Assembly: GCA_028287455.1 (NCBI GenBank)
Contig: JAQBPP010000305.1
Span: 1 to 16,984, forward strand
DNA: 16,984 nucleotides
Direction: 5' to 3'
Source of the DNA: Bacilli bacterium
GTDB lineage: Bacteria > Bacillota > Bacilli > Tumebacillales > JAQBPP01
Shown here in pieces: positions 6,838-13,744 of this stretch. The position numbers and the translations under genes are program-made. The notes under the pieces were generated by a model. That model had not been told where the DNA came from. It saw nothing but the letters and a program-made list of their open reading frames with translations, and searched no databases. Each line of letters begins with the position of its first letter. The first letter of the stretch is position 1.

Positions 6838-6866
6838 TCTACACGTATAAATATACGTGTTATAAT
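6838..6866 (+). promoter_or_regulatory. hic promoter with palindromic operator in the spacer
   Basis: TCTACA (6838-6843) and a perfect TATAAT (6861-6866) are 17 bases apart. The spacer is largely filled by the inverted repeat ACACGTATA-aa-TATACGTGT (6841-6860; 9-bp arms). HicB antitoxins with RHH domains are known to repress their own operons from such palindromes, so this is the likely HicB operator. Confidence 0.75.
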
Positions 6867-6888
6867 CGTTGAGGGAGGGGAGAGGTTC

Positions 6889-7029
6889 TTGAAGAACTAC
6901 TCATCTCGAGCCATCACCAGTACAAACATCCAAAAAAAACCGGCAAAGTGACGATACATCATCCAAAATAAAAATTTTCCAATGAAAACAATAAAAAACA
7001 TACTGAGTCATGCGGGGTTAGACGAATAA
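6889..7029 (+). pseudogene. hicA: hicA toxin remnant (internal deletion plus frameshift)
   Basis: Three pieces of a HicA mRNA-interferase toxin can be read in two frames. A TTG at 6889 behind GGGAGGGG/AGAGG gives LKNYSSR, the usual HicA start. After a junction near 6908-6910 the frame changes to SSHHQYKHPKKTGKVTIHHPK, the catalytic-His region of the dsRBD-like fold, which stops at 6969-6971. The frame then shifts again to NFPMKTIKNILSHAGLDE, the normal HicA end, with stop at 7027-7029. About 20 residues (the first helix and the GW strand before the His motif) are missing. No single frame encodes a toxin. The gene lies in the expected place directly before hicB. Sequencing error could explain the second frameshift but not the deletion. 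Confidence 0.75.
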
Positions 7030-7057
7030 CCACTCCTCAAGGAGGTTTTATATAAAA

Positions 7058-7480
7058 GTGACAAAACAAAAAGACAGATACGTCTATCCAGCAATCTTTG
7101 ACTATGCAAATGACGGCATCTCAATTATGTTTCCTGATCTTCCAGGATGTCTAACTTCTGGTGAGAGTGATGAAGAAGCATTAGCAATGGCTAAAGAGGC
7201 TTTGGCATTACATCTTTATGGTATGGAACGTGACAAAGATTCAATACCTACCGCAACCGTAGTAAAAGATATTCAATTAGCAACAAATCAAGCTCTCGTG
7301 TTAGTCGAAGTTTGGATGCCACCATTTAGAGACAAAATAAAAAATAAAGCGGTTAAAAAGACACTTACCATTCCAAAGTGGTTAAATGACTTGGCGGAGG
7401 AACACAACGTGAATTATTCTCATATCTTACAAGAAGGATTGAGAAAGTATCTAGGTATTGATGATAAAAGTAAAATTTAA
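7058..7480 (+). CDS. hicB: HicB-family antitoxin with C-terminal RHH domain, 140 aa
   Basis: The N-terminal half (YPAIFDYANDGISIMFPDLPGCLTSGESDEEALAMAKEAL, given here in outline, about residues 9-48) is the HicB partial-RNase-H-like fold that binds and neutralises HicA. The C-terminal VKKTLTIPKW, NDLAEEHNVNYSHILQEGLRKYL (about 103-135) is a ribbon-helix-helix domain for operator binding. The start is GTG at 7058, with AAGGAGG (7039-7045) 12 bases upstream, a little long. Its partner toxin gene just upstream is broken, so this is an orphan antitoxin. It probably still acts as a transcriptional repressor at the palindrome at 6841-6860. Confidence 0.9.
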   Translation: MTKQKDRYVYPAIFDYANDGISIMFPDLPGCLTSGESDEEALAMAKEALALHLYGMERDKDSIPTATVVKDIQLATNQALVLVEVWMPPFRDKIKNKAVKKTLTIPKWLNDLAEEHNVNYSHILQEGLRKYLGIDDKSKI

Positions 7481-7705
7481 CAGATTTTTTAACGGTTAGT
7501 TTCTTCACGCGGTTTGTTATGGGAATTATATTTTACCAACATATCCAAAGTATATTTGGAAATCCCAAAGATCTAGCGAAAAAATGGTGGAGTGCAGGAC
7601 GCAAGTTATGTACAAGAGGATGCGAAAATACTGAGGTATTGGATACTTCTGTAAACAGTCTAATGTGGGATCAACATAAAAGAAAACAACGCATAATTAC
7701 ATTAA
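7481..7705. other. Non-coding stretch after hicB, nothing recognised
   Basis: A 67-codon open frame exists (7519-7722), but it lacks a ribosome binding site, resembles nothing known and ends inside the following terminator stem. I see no gene here. It may be the 3' untranslated region of the hicB transcript or decayed sequence. Confidence 0.5.
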
Positions 7706-7750
7706 AGCCGAGTAGTTGCTGATAGCAACCTGCTCGGCTTCTATTATTTC
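7706..7750 (+). terminator. Rho-independent terminator downstream of hicB
   Basis: AAGCCGAG/CTCGGCTT (8 bp) closes the base, and GTTGC/GCAAC continues the stem above a small internal loop around TGATA. CTATTATTTC follows. It is the first clear plus-strand terminator after hicB. Confidence 0.8.
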
Positions 7751-7792
7751 ATCCTACTTATGGTCTGATCTGTGGCTATTATTCTTGAAAAT

Positions 7793-7817
7793 AAAAAAAC
7801 GACAAAATATATGTCGT
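7793..7817 (-). terminator. Rho-independent terminator, minus strand, orphan
   Basis: A 6-bp stem ACGACA/TGTCGT with a 7-base loop is followed on the minus strand by TTTTTTT. All neighbouring genes read the other way. Confidence 0.65.
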
Positions 7818-7868
7818 ATCACAATTTTAGATAAATTTTAACTAACAATAGGCATCCTCGACTTCTAT
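7793..7868 (-). ncRNA. Candidate small RNA on the minus strand (about 75 nt)
   Basis: On the minus strand TAGACT (7903-7898), a 17-base spacer and TATAAT (7880-7875) predict a start near 7868. About 50 bases later comes ACGACA-tatattt-TGTCGT (7817-7799) followed by seven T, a canonical terminator ending near 7793. No minus-strand gene lies upstream to need this terminator. The only reading frame inside is a five-codon ATG...TAA. Expression is untested. Confidence 0.35.
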
Positions 7869-7961
7869 GATGATATTATAACAGAACGAAAATTATAAGT
7901 CTATACTTTTTGGGGAATTTTGGATAAATTTTCTTAGTGAGAAGAAGTAGGAGGTTGTTCG

Positions 7962-8951
7962 ATGAAGGAACGATTGATTGAATTGCAAGGTATAAGCAAA
8001 TCGTTTAAGGTAGCCAAGCGATCGGCCGGATTGCGGCAGGCCGTAAATGCGCTCTTTGTCCGCGAACACACGATTGTGGAAGCGCTTCATAACATTTCTT
8101 TCTCGATCAGTGAAGGGGAGATTGTCGGGTACATTGGCCCTAATGGGGCGGGGAAATCGACCACCATCAAAGTGATGAGCGGAATATTGGTGCCAGATGA
8201 CGGCTCGTGCACCATTATGGGATTTACGCCCTGGAAGGATCGGACAGCCTACGTAAAAAATATCGGTGTTGTGTTTGGTCAGCGATCCCAGCTGTGGTGG
8301 GACGTGCCGGTTATCGATTCCTTCGAATTGTTGCGTGACATCTATAAGATACCGGTCGCCAGATACAAGACCAATCTTGACCTGCTGACGGACATCCTGG
8401 ATCTGCACAGCCTCCTATACACACCTGTTCGACAGTTGAGTTTGGGACAGCGGATGCGTTGTGAAATTGCCGGCTCGCTCCTGCATGGGCCCAAGATCCT
8501 GTTTTTGGATGAGCCAACCATTGGACTTGATGCAGTGAGTAAAATCGCCGTTCGCCAGTTCATCAAAACTATCAATAAAGAACAGGGTGTAACCGTAATC
8601 CTGACCACTCACGACATGCAGGATATCGAGGCATTGACCGACCGAATTCTTATGATTGGAAAAGGGACTCTGCTCTATGACGGCACGATTAGCGAGCTGC
8701 GCAGAAGATTCGGCACACACCGAATCATCACTGTTGATTACCGTGAACACGCTGGGCCGGTCGATATTCCTGGAACGTCACGGCTTTCTTGGTCACCAGA
8801 ACGAGCGGTTTATAGCGTCAATACTGAACATGTGTTGATTGCAAAAGTGATCTCCCGTTTATCCGAACAGGTTGAACTGATAGACGTAACGATTGAAACA
8901 AAACCTGTTGAAGAATTAATCGTTCAGTTATATAAGGAGCATCAGATATGA
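7962..8951 (+). CDS. ABC transporter ATP-binding protein (ABC-2 exporter type), 329 aa
   Basis: The nucleotide-binding subunit of an exporter. Walker A GPNGAGKST is at 59-67, the Q-loop Gln at 107, signature LSLGQ at 159-163, Walker B KILFLDE at 178-184 and switch His217 in LTTHD. The LSLGQRMR form of the signature and a leading EHTIVEALHNISF belong to the group paired with DUF990/ABC2_membrane_6-type permeases. The last ~85 residues form a C-terminal extension usual in this group. AGGAGG (7949-7954) is 7 bases before the ATG. Its stop overlaps the next start (ATGA), so translation is probably coupled to the two permease genes. Relatives export viologens, daunorubicin-like compounds or lipids; the substrate is not known here. 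Confidence 0.93.
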   Translation: MKERLIELQGISKSFKVAKRSAGLRQAVNALFVREHTIVEALHNISFSISEGEIVGYIGPNGAGKSTTIKVMSGILVPDDGSCTIMGFTPWKDRTAYVKNIGVVFGQRSQLWWDVPVIDSFELLRDIYKIPVARYKTNLDLLTDILDLHSLLYTPVRQLSLGQRMRCEIAGSLLHGPKILFLDEPTIGLDAVSKIAVRQFIKTINKEQGVTVILTTHDMQDIEALTDRILMIGKGTLLYDGTISELRRRFGTHRIITVDYREHAGPVDIPGTSRLSWSPERAVYSVNTEHVLIAKVISRLSEQVELIDVTIETKPVEELIVQLYKEHQI

Positions 8952-9751
8952 ATGCGTATACCTCCGTTTTGAAGCTGCGATTCATCAACGGCTTGCAGTA
9001 TCGCGCGTCCGCTTTAGCCGGAACCGCGACACAGTTATTTTTTGGCTTTATTTTTATAATGATCTATGTAGCGTTCTACAGTCAGAGTACGGGTCAACCG
9101 TCGATCTCCTTAAAAGACTTGGTGGCGTATGTCTGGCTCCAGCAGGTCTTCCTTTCTATTGTCGCGCTGTGGTTCCGCGACAACGAAATTTTTCAGCTGA
9201 TCACAAGCGGCAACATTGCATATGAATTGTGCAGGCCCTGCAGGATCTACCCATTTTGGTATGCCAAATTGATCGCTCAACGTGTGTCGAATGCAGTTCT
9301 GCGCTGTTTCCCGATCCTCGCCGTATCGTTTTTGTTTCCACAGCCCTATCGGATGAGCTTGCCCCCTTCTCCGGCAGCGTTGATATTGTTTCTATTAACC
9401 CTAGTGCTAGGATTGATGGTAATTGTCGCCATTTCAATGCTGATCTACATTTCTGTGTTCTGGACGATGTCGCCCACCGGTTCCTCCCTAATGATTTCTG
9501 TTGCTGGTGAATTTTTTGCCGGGATGATTCTGCCAGTGCCTCTTATGCCACTATGGCTGCAAAAGATTGCCTATGTATTGCCGTTTCGCTGGACAACTGA
9601 TTTTCCGTTTCGTGTTTACTCGGGGCAGATTCCGACCGCCCAGGCGCTCTGGGGTGTCCTCGTACAACTGCTGTGGTTTGCGGTTCTTTTGGGCGTCGGA
9701 AAATGGAGCTTAAGCAGAGCTTTGCGCCAGGTTGTAGTACAAGGAGGTTAA
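8948..9751 (+). CDS. ABC-2 type permease subunit, 267 aa (first of pair)
   Basis: An integral membrane protein with about six spans: ALAGTATQLFFGFIFIMIYVAFY near the N terminus, then hydrophobic blocks around 61-75, 110-125, 140-170, 180-200 and 235-250. The opening MNAYTSVLKLRFINGLQYRASALAG, with its LQYRAS signature, is also seen in the next gene's LQYRASFW, which marks both as members of one permease family (PF06182-like). It overlaps the ATPase gene by 4 bases and is followed after 4 bases by the second permease. A heterodimeric membrane channel for the exporter is therefore likely. Confidence 0.88.
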   Translation: MNAYTSVLKLRFINGLQYRASALAGTATQLFFGFIFIMIYVAFYSQSTGQPSISLKDLVAYVWLQQVFLSIVALWFRDNEIFQLITSGNIAYELCRPCRIYPFWYAKLIAQRVSNAVLRCFPILAVSFLFPQPYRMSLPPSPAALILFLLTLVLGLMVIVAISMLIYISVFWTMSPTGSSLMISVAGEFFAGMILPVPLMPLWLQKIAYVLPFRWTTDFPFRVYSGQIPTAQALWGVLVQLLWFAVLLGVGKWSLSRALRQVVVQGG

Positions 9752-9755
9752 CCGC

Positions 9756-10538
9756 ATGAGCTTATATTTCAAATATATGTCAATCCTGCTCAAGTCTCAA
9801 TTGCAGTACCGTGCCTCCTTCTGGCTCTTGACTTTTGGACAGTTCTTTATTCCATTTTCCGTCTTTGCCGGACTTTATTTTATGTTTGAACGGTTCGGCC
9901 ATCTGCGGGGATGGAGCTTTTTTCAGGTGGCGCTCTGTTTTGCGATCATCGGTATGGCCTACTCGCTTAGCGAATGTTTTTCACGCGGGTTTGACGCGTT
10001 TTCAACGCTGGTAGCAGGCGGAGATTTCGATCGCCTGCTGGTTCGGCCGCGCAGCACCGCCCTGCAGGTGCTCGGTTCCAGGTTTGAGTTTAGTAGAGTT
10101 GGCCGATTAATCCAAAGCGGCATCGTACTGGTTTGGGCGTTAGATAACCTGCCTATTACTTGGAGTTTTGCGAAAGTGATTACGCTAATCTTGATGATAG
10201 GGTGCGGAGTATTTATATTCACTGGCATATTTATTTTAACTGCGACGCTCTGTTTTTGGACCATTCAAGGATTGGAGCTGGCAAACATACTGACAGACGG
10301 CGGTCGGGAGATGGCGCAATATCCGCTTAACATTTATCAAAAGTGGGTTACTGTCTTCTTCACTTTTATCATCCCATTCGGATGCGTCAGCTATCTCCCG
10401 CTGCTTTATATCCTTGATAAAGTTCACGGTAATAAGATCCTCTATATGCTGATGCCGCTGGCCGGCGTACTTTTCCTTCTTCCTTCTTTACTAGTCTGGC
10501 AGATTGGAGTCAGACATTATAGATCCACCGGATCTTAA
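9756..10538 (+). CDS. ABC-2 type permease subunit, 260 aa (second of pair)
   Basis: The second membrane subunit of the exporter, also with about six spans. The N terminus (SILLKSQLQYRASFWLLTFGQFF) parallels the first subunit. The middle segment GFDAFSTLVAGGDFDRLLVRPRS matches the cytoplasmic loop that typically contacts the ATPase in these permeases (compare TSGNIAYELCRP in the first subunit). AAGGAGG (9741-9747) lies 8 bases before the ATG, inside the end of the previous gene. No clear terminator follows before the acetyltransferase; an imperfect CCTGC/GCAGG hairpin at about 10554-10573 lacks a T-tract. Confidence 0.88.
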   Translation: MSLYFKYMSILLKSQLQYRASFWLLTFGQFFIPFSVFAGLYFMFERFGHLRGWSFFQVALCFAIIGMAYSLSECFSRGFDAFSTLVAGGDFDRLLVRPRSTALQVLGSRFEFSRVGRLIQSGIVLVWALDNLPITWSFAKVITLILMIGCGVFIFTGIFILTATLCFWTIQGLELANILTDGGREMAQYPLNIYQKWVTVFFTFIIPFGCVSYLPLLYILDKVHGNKILYMLMPLAGVLFLLPSLLVWQIGVRHYRSTGS

Positions 10539-10602
10539 TAGATTAAATAATGTCCTGCAGTAATTTCAGCAGGCCCTGATTGTAAGAAAGGAGAATGAAT
10601 TT

Positions 10603-11028
10603 ATGGCAAAAGTCGTTATTGATGAAATGAAAATAGAAAACTACGATAATATAGCTCTATTTTGGAAGAGGAATTTTGGCAAAGCTGTTTCAACTGAATT
10701 TGATTCTAAACAACGAATAGAGTCTTATATAAATCGCAATCCTGGAATTAGTTCGGTAGCTGTACACGATGGAGAAATAGTTGGGAGTGTTCTTTGCGGA
10801 CATGATGGACGCAGAGGCACTTTCTATCATGTTGCAGTGGACGAAGAGTTTAGAGGTAAGGGAATAGCTCATAGAATGATCGAACGCAGTAGTTCATTAC
10901 TTAAACAAGAGGGCATTGATACGGCTGTGTTATTTGCTCATACAGACAATATTAAAGCAGTAACATACTGGAAGAAAAACGGGTGGACATCATATTTAAA
11001 CGTACTTTATCACTTCAAAGATTTATAA
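10603..11028 (+). CDS. GNAT family N-acetyltransferase, 141 aa
   Basis: A single GNAT domain using acetyl-CoA to acetylate an unknown amine or protein N terminus. Seen are DGEIVGSVLCGHDGRRGTFYHVAV (strands 3-4), the acetyl-CoA loop EEFRGKGIAHRMIE (about 82-95) with RGKGIA, and the C-terminal NIKAVTYWKKNGW motif (about 120-132) common in RimI/YpeA-like enzymes. AAAGGAG (10587-10593) is 9 bases before the ATG. Base composition is visibly more AT-rich than the exporter genes before it, so it may have a separate history. It lies 64 bases after the permease and could be co-transcribed. Confidence 0.88.
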   Translation: MAKVVIDEMKIENYDNIALFWKRNFGKAVSTEFDSKQRIESYINRNPGISSVAVHDGEIVGSVLCGHDGRRGTFYHVAVDEEFRGKGIAHRMIERSSSLLKQEGIDTAVLFAHTDNIKAVTYWKKNGWTSYLNVLYHFKDL

Positions 11029-11043
11029 GATATTTTATCTTAT
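11025..11043 (+). terminator. Possible AT-rich terminator after the acetyltransferase
   Basis: TAAGATA-ttt-TATCTTA is a perfect 7-bp hairpin that includes the stop codon of the gene. It is AT-only apart from one pair and is followed only by TGTTTG, so efficiency is doubtful. Confidence 0.3.
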
Positions 11044-11115
11044 GTTTGCAGCTGAAGTTACTCTAAACCAATGGGGAGATCGATGATAGTTAGATTTCGC
11101 CACAATTGCCGGTTA

Positions 11116-11145
11116 TTGCAAGTTGTAACTGCTTTCACATATAAT
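11116..11145 (+). promoter_or_regulatory. Promoter of the ABC-F gene leader
   Basis: TTGCAA (11116-11121) and TATAAT (11140-11145) are 18 bases apart. A start near 11152 would give a leader of about 340 bases before the ABC-F start codon. Two hairpins can be drawn in it before the terminator: GCTTGC/GCAAGC (11260-11277) and ATATGTTC/GAACATAT (11361-11382). Confidence 0.6.
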
Positions 11146-11326
11146 AAACTTTGAAACCTGATTACAACATTCGAAAGGTGGTATCGAATTTCAACATGTG
11201 GACACCTTTGTTTGTATTCTAATGCCACCCCATTCAAATAGGTGAAGAATGCAGACGTTGCTTGCGTAATGGCAAGCCATGTTCGTTTGGGCTGTTTCAA
11301 GTCCGGTGTGCATGAAAGGAACGCAT

Positions 11327-11506
11327 GTGAAGTTACGATTCGCCCCTTTTGATCTATTTCATATGTTCATGTACGAACATATATTTGGCGATAGAATCAA
11401 TCGGTATCCGTGGGCGGCGTCTGCTCACGGTTTTTTTGCATGGGGTGCCCTTTATTCCAAACAACAAATGGATCAGAGTGGAGGAGTGCCGAATGCATTT
11501 GCTTAA
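11327..11506 (+). CDS. Putative leader ORF of the ABC-F attenuator (59 aa)
   Basis: A GTG at 11327 has AAAGGA (11315-11320) 6 bases upstream; an in-frame ATG at 11312 is an alternative with a worse site. The product would begin MKLRFAPFDLFHMF. The Lys-Leu-Arg at codons 2-4 is a +x+ motif, the kind at which macrolides arrest ribosomes on erm and msr leader peptides. The frame reads through the terminator hairpin and ends at 11504-11506, 14 bases inside the ABC-F gene, so it could also couple translation. The alternative is a chance open frame: no antiterminator is obvious by eye. Confidence 0.35.
   Translation: MKLRFAPFDLFHMFMYEHIFGDRINRYPWAASAHGFFAWGALYSKQQMDQSGGVPNAFA
11408..11437 (+). terminator. 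Attenuator terminator in the ABC-F leader
   Basis: CCGTGGGC and GCTCACGG pair over 8 bp (one G-U) around a 7-base loop and are followed by seven T. The stem ends 55 bases before the ABC-F start codon, well downstream of the promoter at 11116-11145, so it should stop transcription before the gene unless relieved. Confidence 0.8.
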
Positions 11507-13328
11507 GGTCAATCAATTGAAAAAACAGTTCAGCGATCGTATTTTGTTTGAACATGTGTCCGTTGGGATTGCACATGGAGACAAAATCGGTCTAATCGGT
11601 GAAAACGGTGTTGGCAAAACAACACTTTTTAATCTCCTGATCGGTGCCGAGAAACCGGATGAGGGAGAAGTTCAATGGCAGTTGGGATTTGACAAAGAAC
11701 GGATCGGTTTTTTGACCCAACAGCTTACCATCCATCCTGGGGAGACAATGCAAACCTACATTCGACGCGGAAAGACGGAGCTGCACAACGTAGAACGGGA
11801 ACTTCGACTACTTGAACAGCATCTGGCTTCAGAATTTAATGCATCGAATGAAGAACTGCTTTCTCAATATGGTACTTTACAGGAAACGTTCGAAAAGCTG
11901 GGTGGATATGAGTTGGATCACCAGGTTGAAAGGGTTTTGAAGGAGGTTCAACTGGATGAGCATCTTTGGCAAATCGAACTTGCACATGCAAGCGGTGGAC
12001 AAAAAACAAAAGTGCAGTTGGCAAGAATTCTGCTGCAACAACCCGATCTTTTGCTATTGGATGAACCGACGAATCATCTGGACCACGAGACGATGGATTG
12101 GCTGAGAGAGTTTTTGCTCCAGTTTACAGGAACTGTACTGATCGTATCGCATGATCGTTTCTTTCTTGATCAAGTGGTGTCGCGTATCCTTGAACTGACT
12201 CCCACCGGCATAGCTTCCTATACTGGCAATTATACAGCTTACAAGCAAGCACGCGAGATCGAACTTCGTACGCAGCAGGCTGCCTTCCAAAAACAACAAA
12301 CCGAGATACAGCAGCTTGAGGAAGCCATTCAGACGTTTCAGACCTGGTTTCATCGTGCCCATAGGACTGCGGGACAAAATGATTTCGCAAGGAGTGCCGC
12401 AAAGACCCATGTGACTCGTATGCGAAATAAGGAACGCCAATTAGAAAGAATCAGGGAGCACAAGATTGAGCCTCTTCGTGAACCATCCACTTTATCTGTC
12501 AAATATGATACGCACGATAAGATAGGCAATCAGTTGCTAAAGCTTGAAGGCATTTCCGTGCGATTTGGTCAGCACGACCTTTTTCGCGATGTTTCCGTTA
12601 CTGTGAAAAGAGGCGATAAAATCGCATTGATCGGTCAGAATGGCAGCGGCAAAAGCACCCTCTTAAAAATCATCATGGGTGAGCAGCTGCCTGCAGCAGG
12701 AGTCGTAAGAACCAATCCAGGTGTTCGCATTGGCTATTTCGGACAGGAACTGGATAGATTGGATCCCAATCACACGATCTTGCAAGAAATACTGCAAGTG
12801 GATGGGGTTAGACAGACGAATGCCCGTACGATCCTCTCTTGCTTTTTATTCCGGGGTGAGGATGTGTTCAAACCGATTCGATCCCTAAGCCAGGGAGAGA
12901 AATGTCGGGTCGCCTTTGTGAAACTTTATTTCTCGGGAGCCAATATCCTGATCCTGGATGAACCTACGAACTACCTTGATATTCCATCAAGGGAAAGGAT
13001 TGAAAGCGCCCTTGTTCAGTTTCCGGGTACAATTTTGCTTGTCTCTCATGACCTCTATATGGTCCAGAGGTTGGCGACCCAATTACTTTTATTTAAAGAA
13101 GGAACTATTCTACACTTCGACGGTACGTATCGCGATTGGTTGGACCTCCAAGCAAAGCGAACACTTCCGGAGGAGTGTCGCCAGCGGGAAGAACAACGCC
13201 TGATATTGCAGATGGAGTTATCACGTTGGGCGGAAAAAGTGGACAATACCCATACAAGCAAGGAAGAACGTGAACAGGCAATGGATCAGTTAAACGTCGT
13301 GCAGGGGAAACTGAAGCTGCTAAATTGA
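11493..13328 (+). CDS. ABC-F ATPase, probable ribosome-protection antibiotic resistance factor, 611 aa
   Basis: A soluble protein with two ATP-binding domains and no membrane segment. ABC-F proteins of this type bind the ribosomal E site and displace drugs such as lincosamides, streptogramins A, pleuromutilins or macrolides. Domain 1 has Walker A GENGVGKT (36-43), ASGGQ (166-170), LLLLDEPTNHLD (186-197) and His220. Domain 2 has GQNGSGKST (381-389), LSQGE (465-469), ILDEPTNYLD and His519. The charged linker between them (about 251-335) includes FHRAHRTAGQNDFARSAA, like the antibiotic-resistance domain of VmlR/CplR-type proteins. A Glu/Lys-rich coil follows domain 2. The ATG at 11493 is chosen over an upstream frame because GGAGGAG (11480-11486) lies 6 bases before it and the protein then begins HLLKVNQLKKQF. 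A housekeeping ABC-F role cannot be excluded, but the attenuator favours inducible resistance. Confidence 0.9.
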   Translation: MHLLKVNQLKKQFSDRILFEHVSVGIAHGDKIGLIGENGVGKTTLFNLLIGAEKPDEGEVQWQLGFDKERIGFLTQQLTIHPGETMQTYIRRGKTELHNVERELRLLEQHLASEFNASNEELLSQYGTLQETFEKLGGYELDHQVERVLKEVQLDEHLWQIELAHASGGQKTKVQLARILLQQPDLLLLDEPTNHLDHETMDWLREFLLQFTGTVLIVSHDRFFLDQVVSRILELTPTGIASYTGNYTAYKQAREIELRTQQAAFQKQQTEIQQLEEAIQTFQTWFHRAHRTAGQNDFARSAAKTHVTRMRNKERQLERIREHKIEPLREPSTLSVKYDTHDKIGNQLLKLEGISVRFGQHDLFRDVSVTVKRGDKIALIGQNGSGKSTLLKIIMGEQLPAAGVVRTNPGVRIGYFGQELDRLDPNHTILQEILQVDGVRQTNARTILSCFLFRGEDVFKPIRSLSQGEKCRVAFVKLYFSGANILILDEPTNYLDIPSRERIESALVQFPGTILLVSHDLYMVQRLATQLLLFKEGTILHFDGTYRDWLDLQAKRTLPEECRQREEQRLILQMELSRWAEKVDNTHTSKEEREQAMDQLNVVQGKLKLLN

Positions 13329-13353
13329 CGAACTGTCACTCTCGTGATACTAT
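13325..13353 (+). promoter_or_regulatory. ileS promoter, overlapping the ABC-F stop codon
   Basis: TTGACG (13325-13330) and TACTAT (13348-13353) are exactly 17 bases apart. The -35 box contains the stop codon of the ABC-F gene. Transcription would start near 13360, just before the T-box leader. Confidence 0.75.
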
Positions 13354-13359
13354 AGGAAA

Positions 13360-13671
13360 AATTTATAATATATTTGCCGTTGAGAAGGACGAGTAACGAC
13401 TGAATGCGCTGCAGAGAGTGGGTGGCTGGTGAAAACCCAAACGCTGAAAGTGGTGAAAATCACCTTTGAGGCGCCTCTTGAAATGTTTTAACCTATGTTA
13501 AACGCAGAGTAAGAGAGGCCGGGGCTCTCCCGATACAGAGAGGCGAACCCATGCGTATGCACGGTTCGGCAGACGGAGCAGGTTTTGTCGTACACTTTGA
13601 CTACGACTCCTGCCTAAGTTGGGTGGTACAGCGAGCGTAACTCGTCCCTTCACAGGGGGCGAGTTTTTTTT
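13360..13671 (+). promoter_or_regulatory. T-box riboswitch (tRNA-Ile, AUC specifier) of ileS
   Basis: The leader reads uncharged isoleucyl-tRNA and permits ileS transcription when charging falls. Seen are the typical opening GAGAAGGACGAGTAACG (13382 on), a Stem I with GCTGCAGAGAGTGGG, and a specifier region GTGAAAATCACC in which ATC (13459-13461) is the isoleucine codon. The conserved T-box sequence GGGTGGTACAGCG (13621-13633) would hold the tRNA acceptor end through its TGG and form the antiterminator. The terminator follows directly. The specifier call rests on reading by eye; the T-box itself is clear. Confidence 0.92.
13641..13671 (+). terminator. T-box regulated terminator
   Basis: CTCGTCCC and GGGGCGAG pair over 8 bp (one T-G) and are followed by eight T. 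The preceding T-box element competes for formation of the antiterminator. Confidence 0.92.
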
Positions 13672-13744
13672 GTCTCATGCATCAATATTTCCAATCTGTG
13701 TTGACCTGCTTTGTCGCGTCGAACAAATTGAAGGAGGAAATCAG

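Noticed and set aside
7519..7722. 67-codon open frame on the plus strand
   Set aside because: It has no ribosome binding site, no recognisable motif, and runs into the stem of the terminator at 7706-7742.
11058..11300. 80-codon open frame on the minus strand before the ABC-F gene
   Set aside because: It overlaps the plus-strand promoter and leader of the ABC-F gene, lacks a good ribosome binding site and resembles no known protein.
11349..11492. Upstream extension of the ABC-F reading frame
   Set aside because: The extension lies in the leader, crosses the terminator hairpin and has no ribosome binding site; the family N terminus matches the ATG at 11493.
13619..13744. Upstream extension of the ileS reading frame
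   Set aside because: It covers the T-box element and terminator; the ATG at 13745 has AAGGAGG and gives the expected N terminus.
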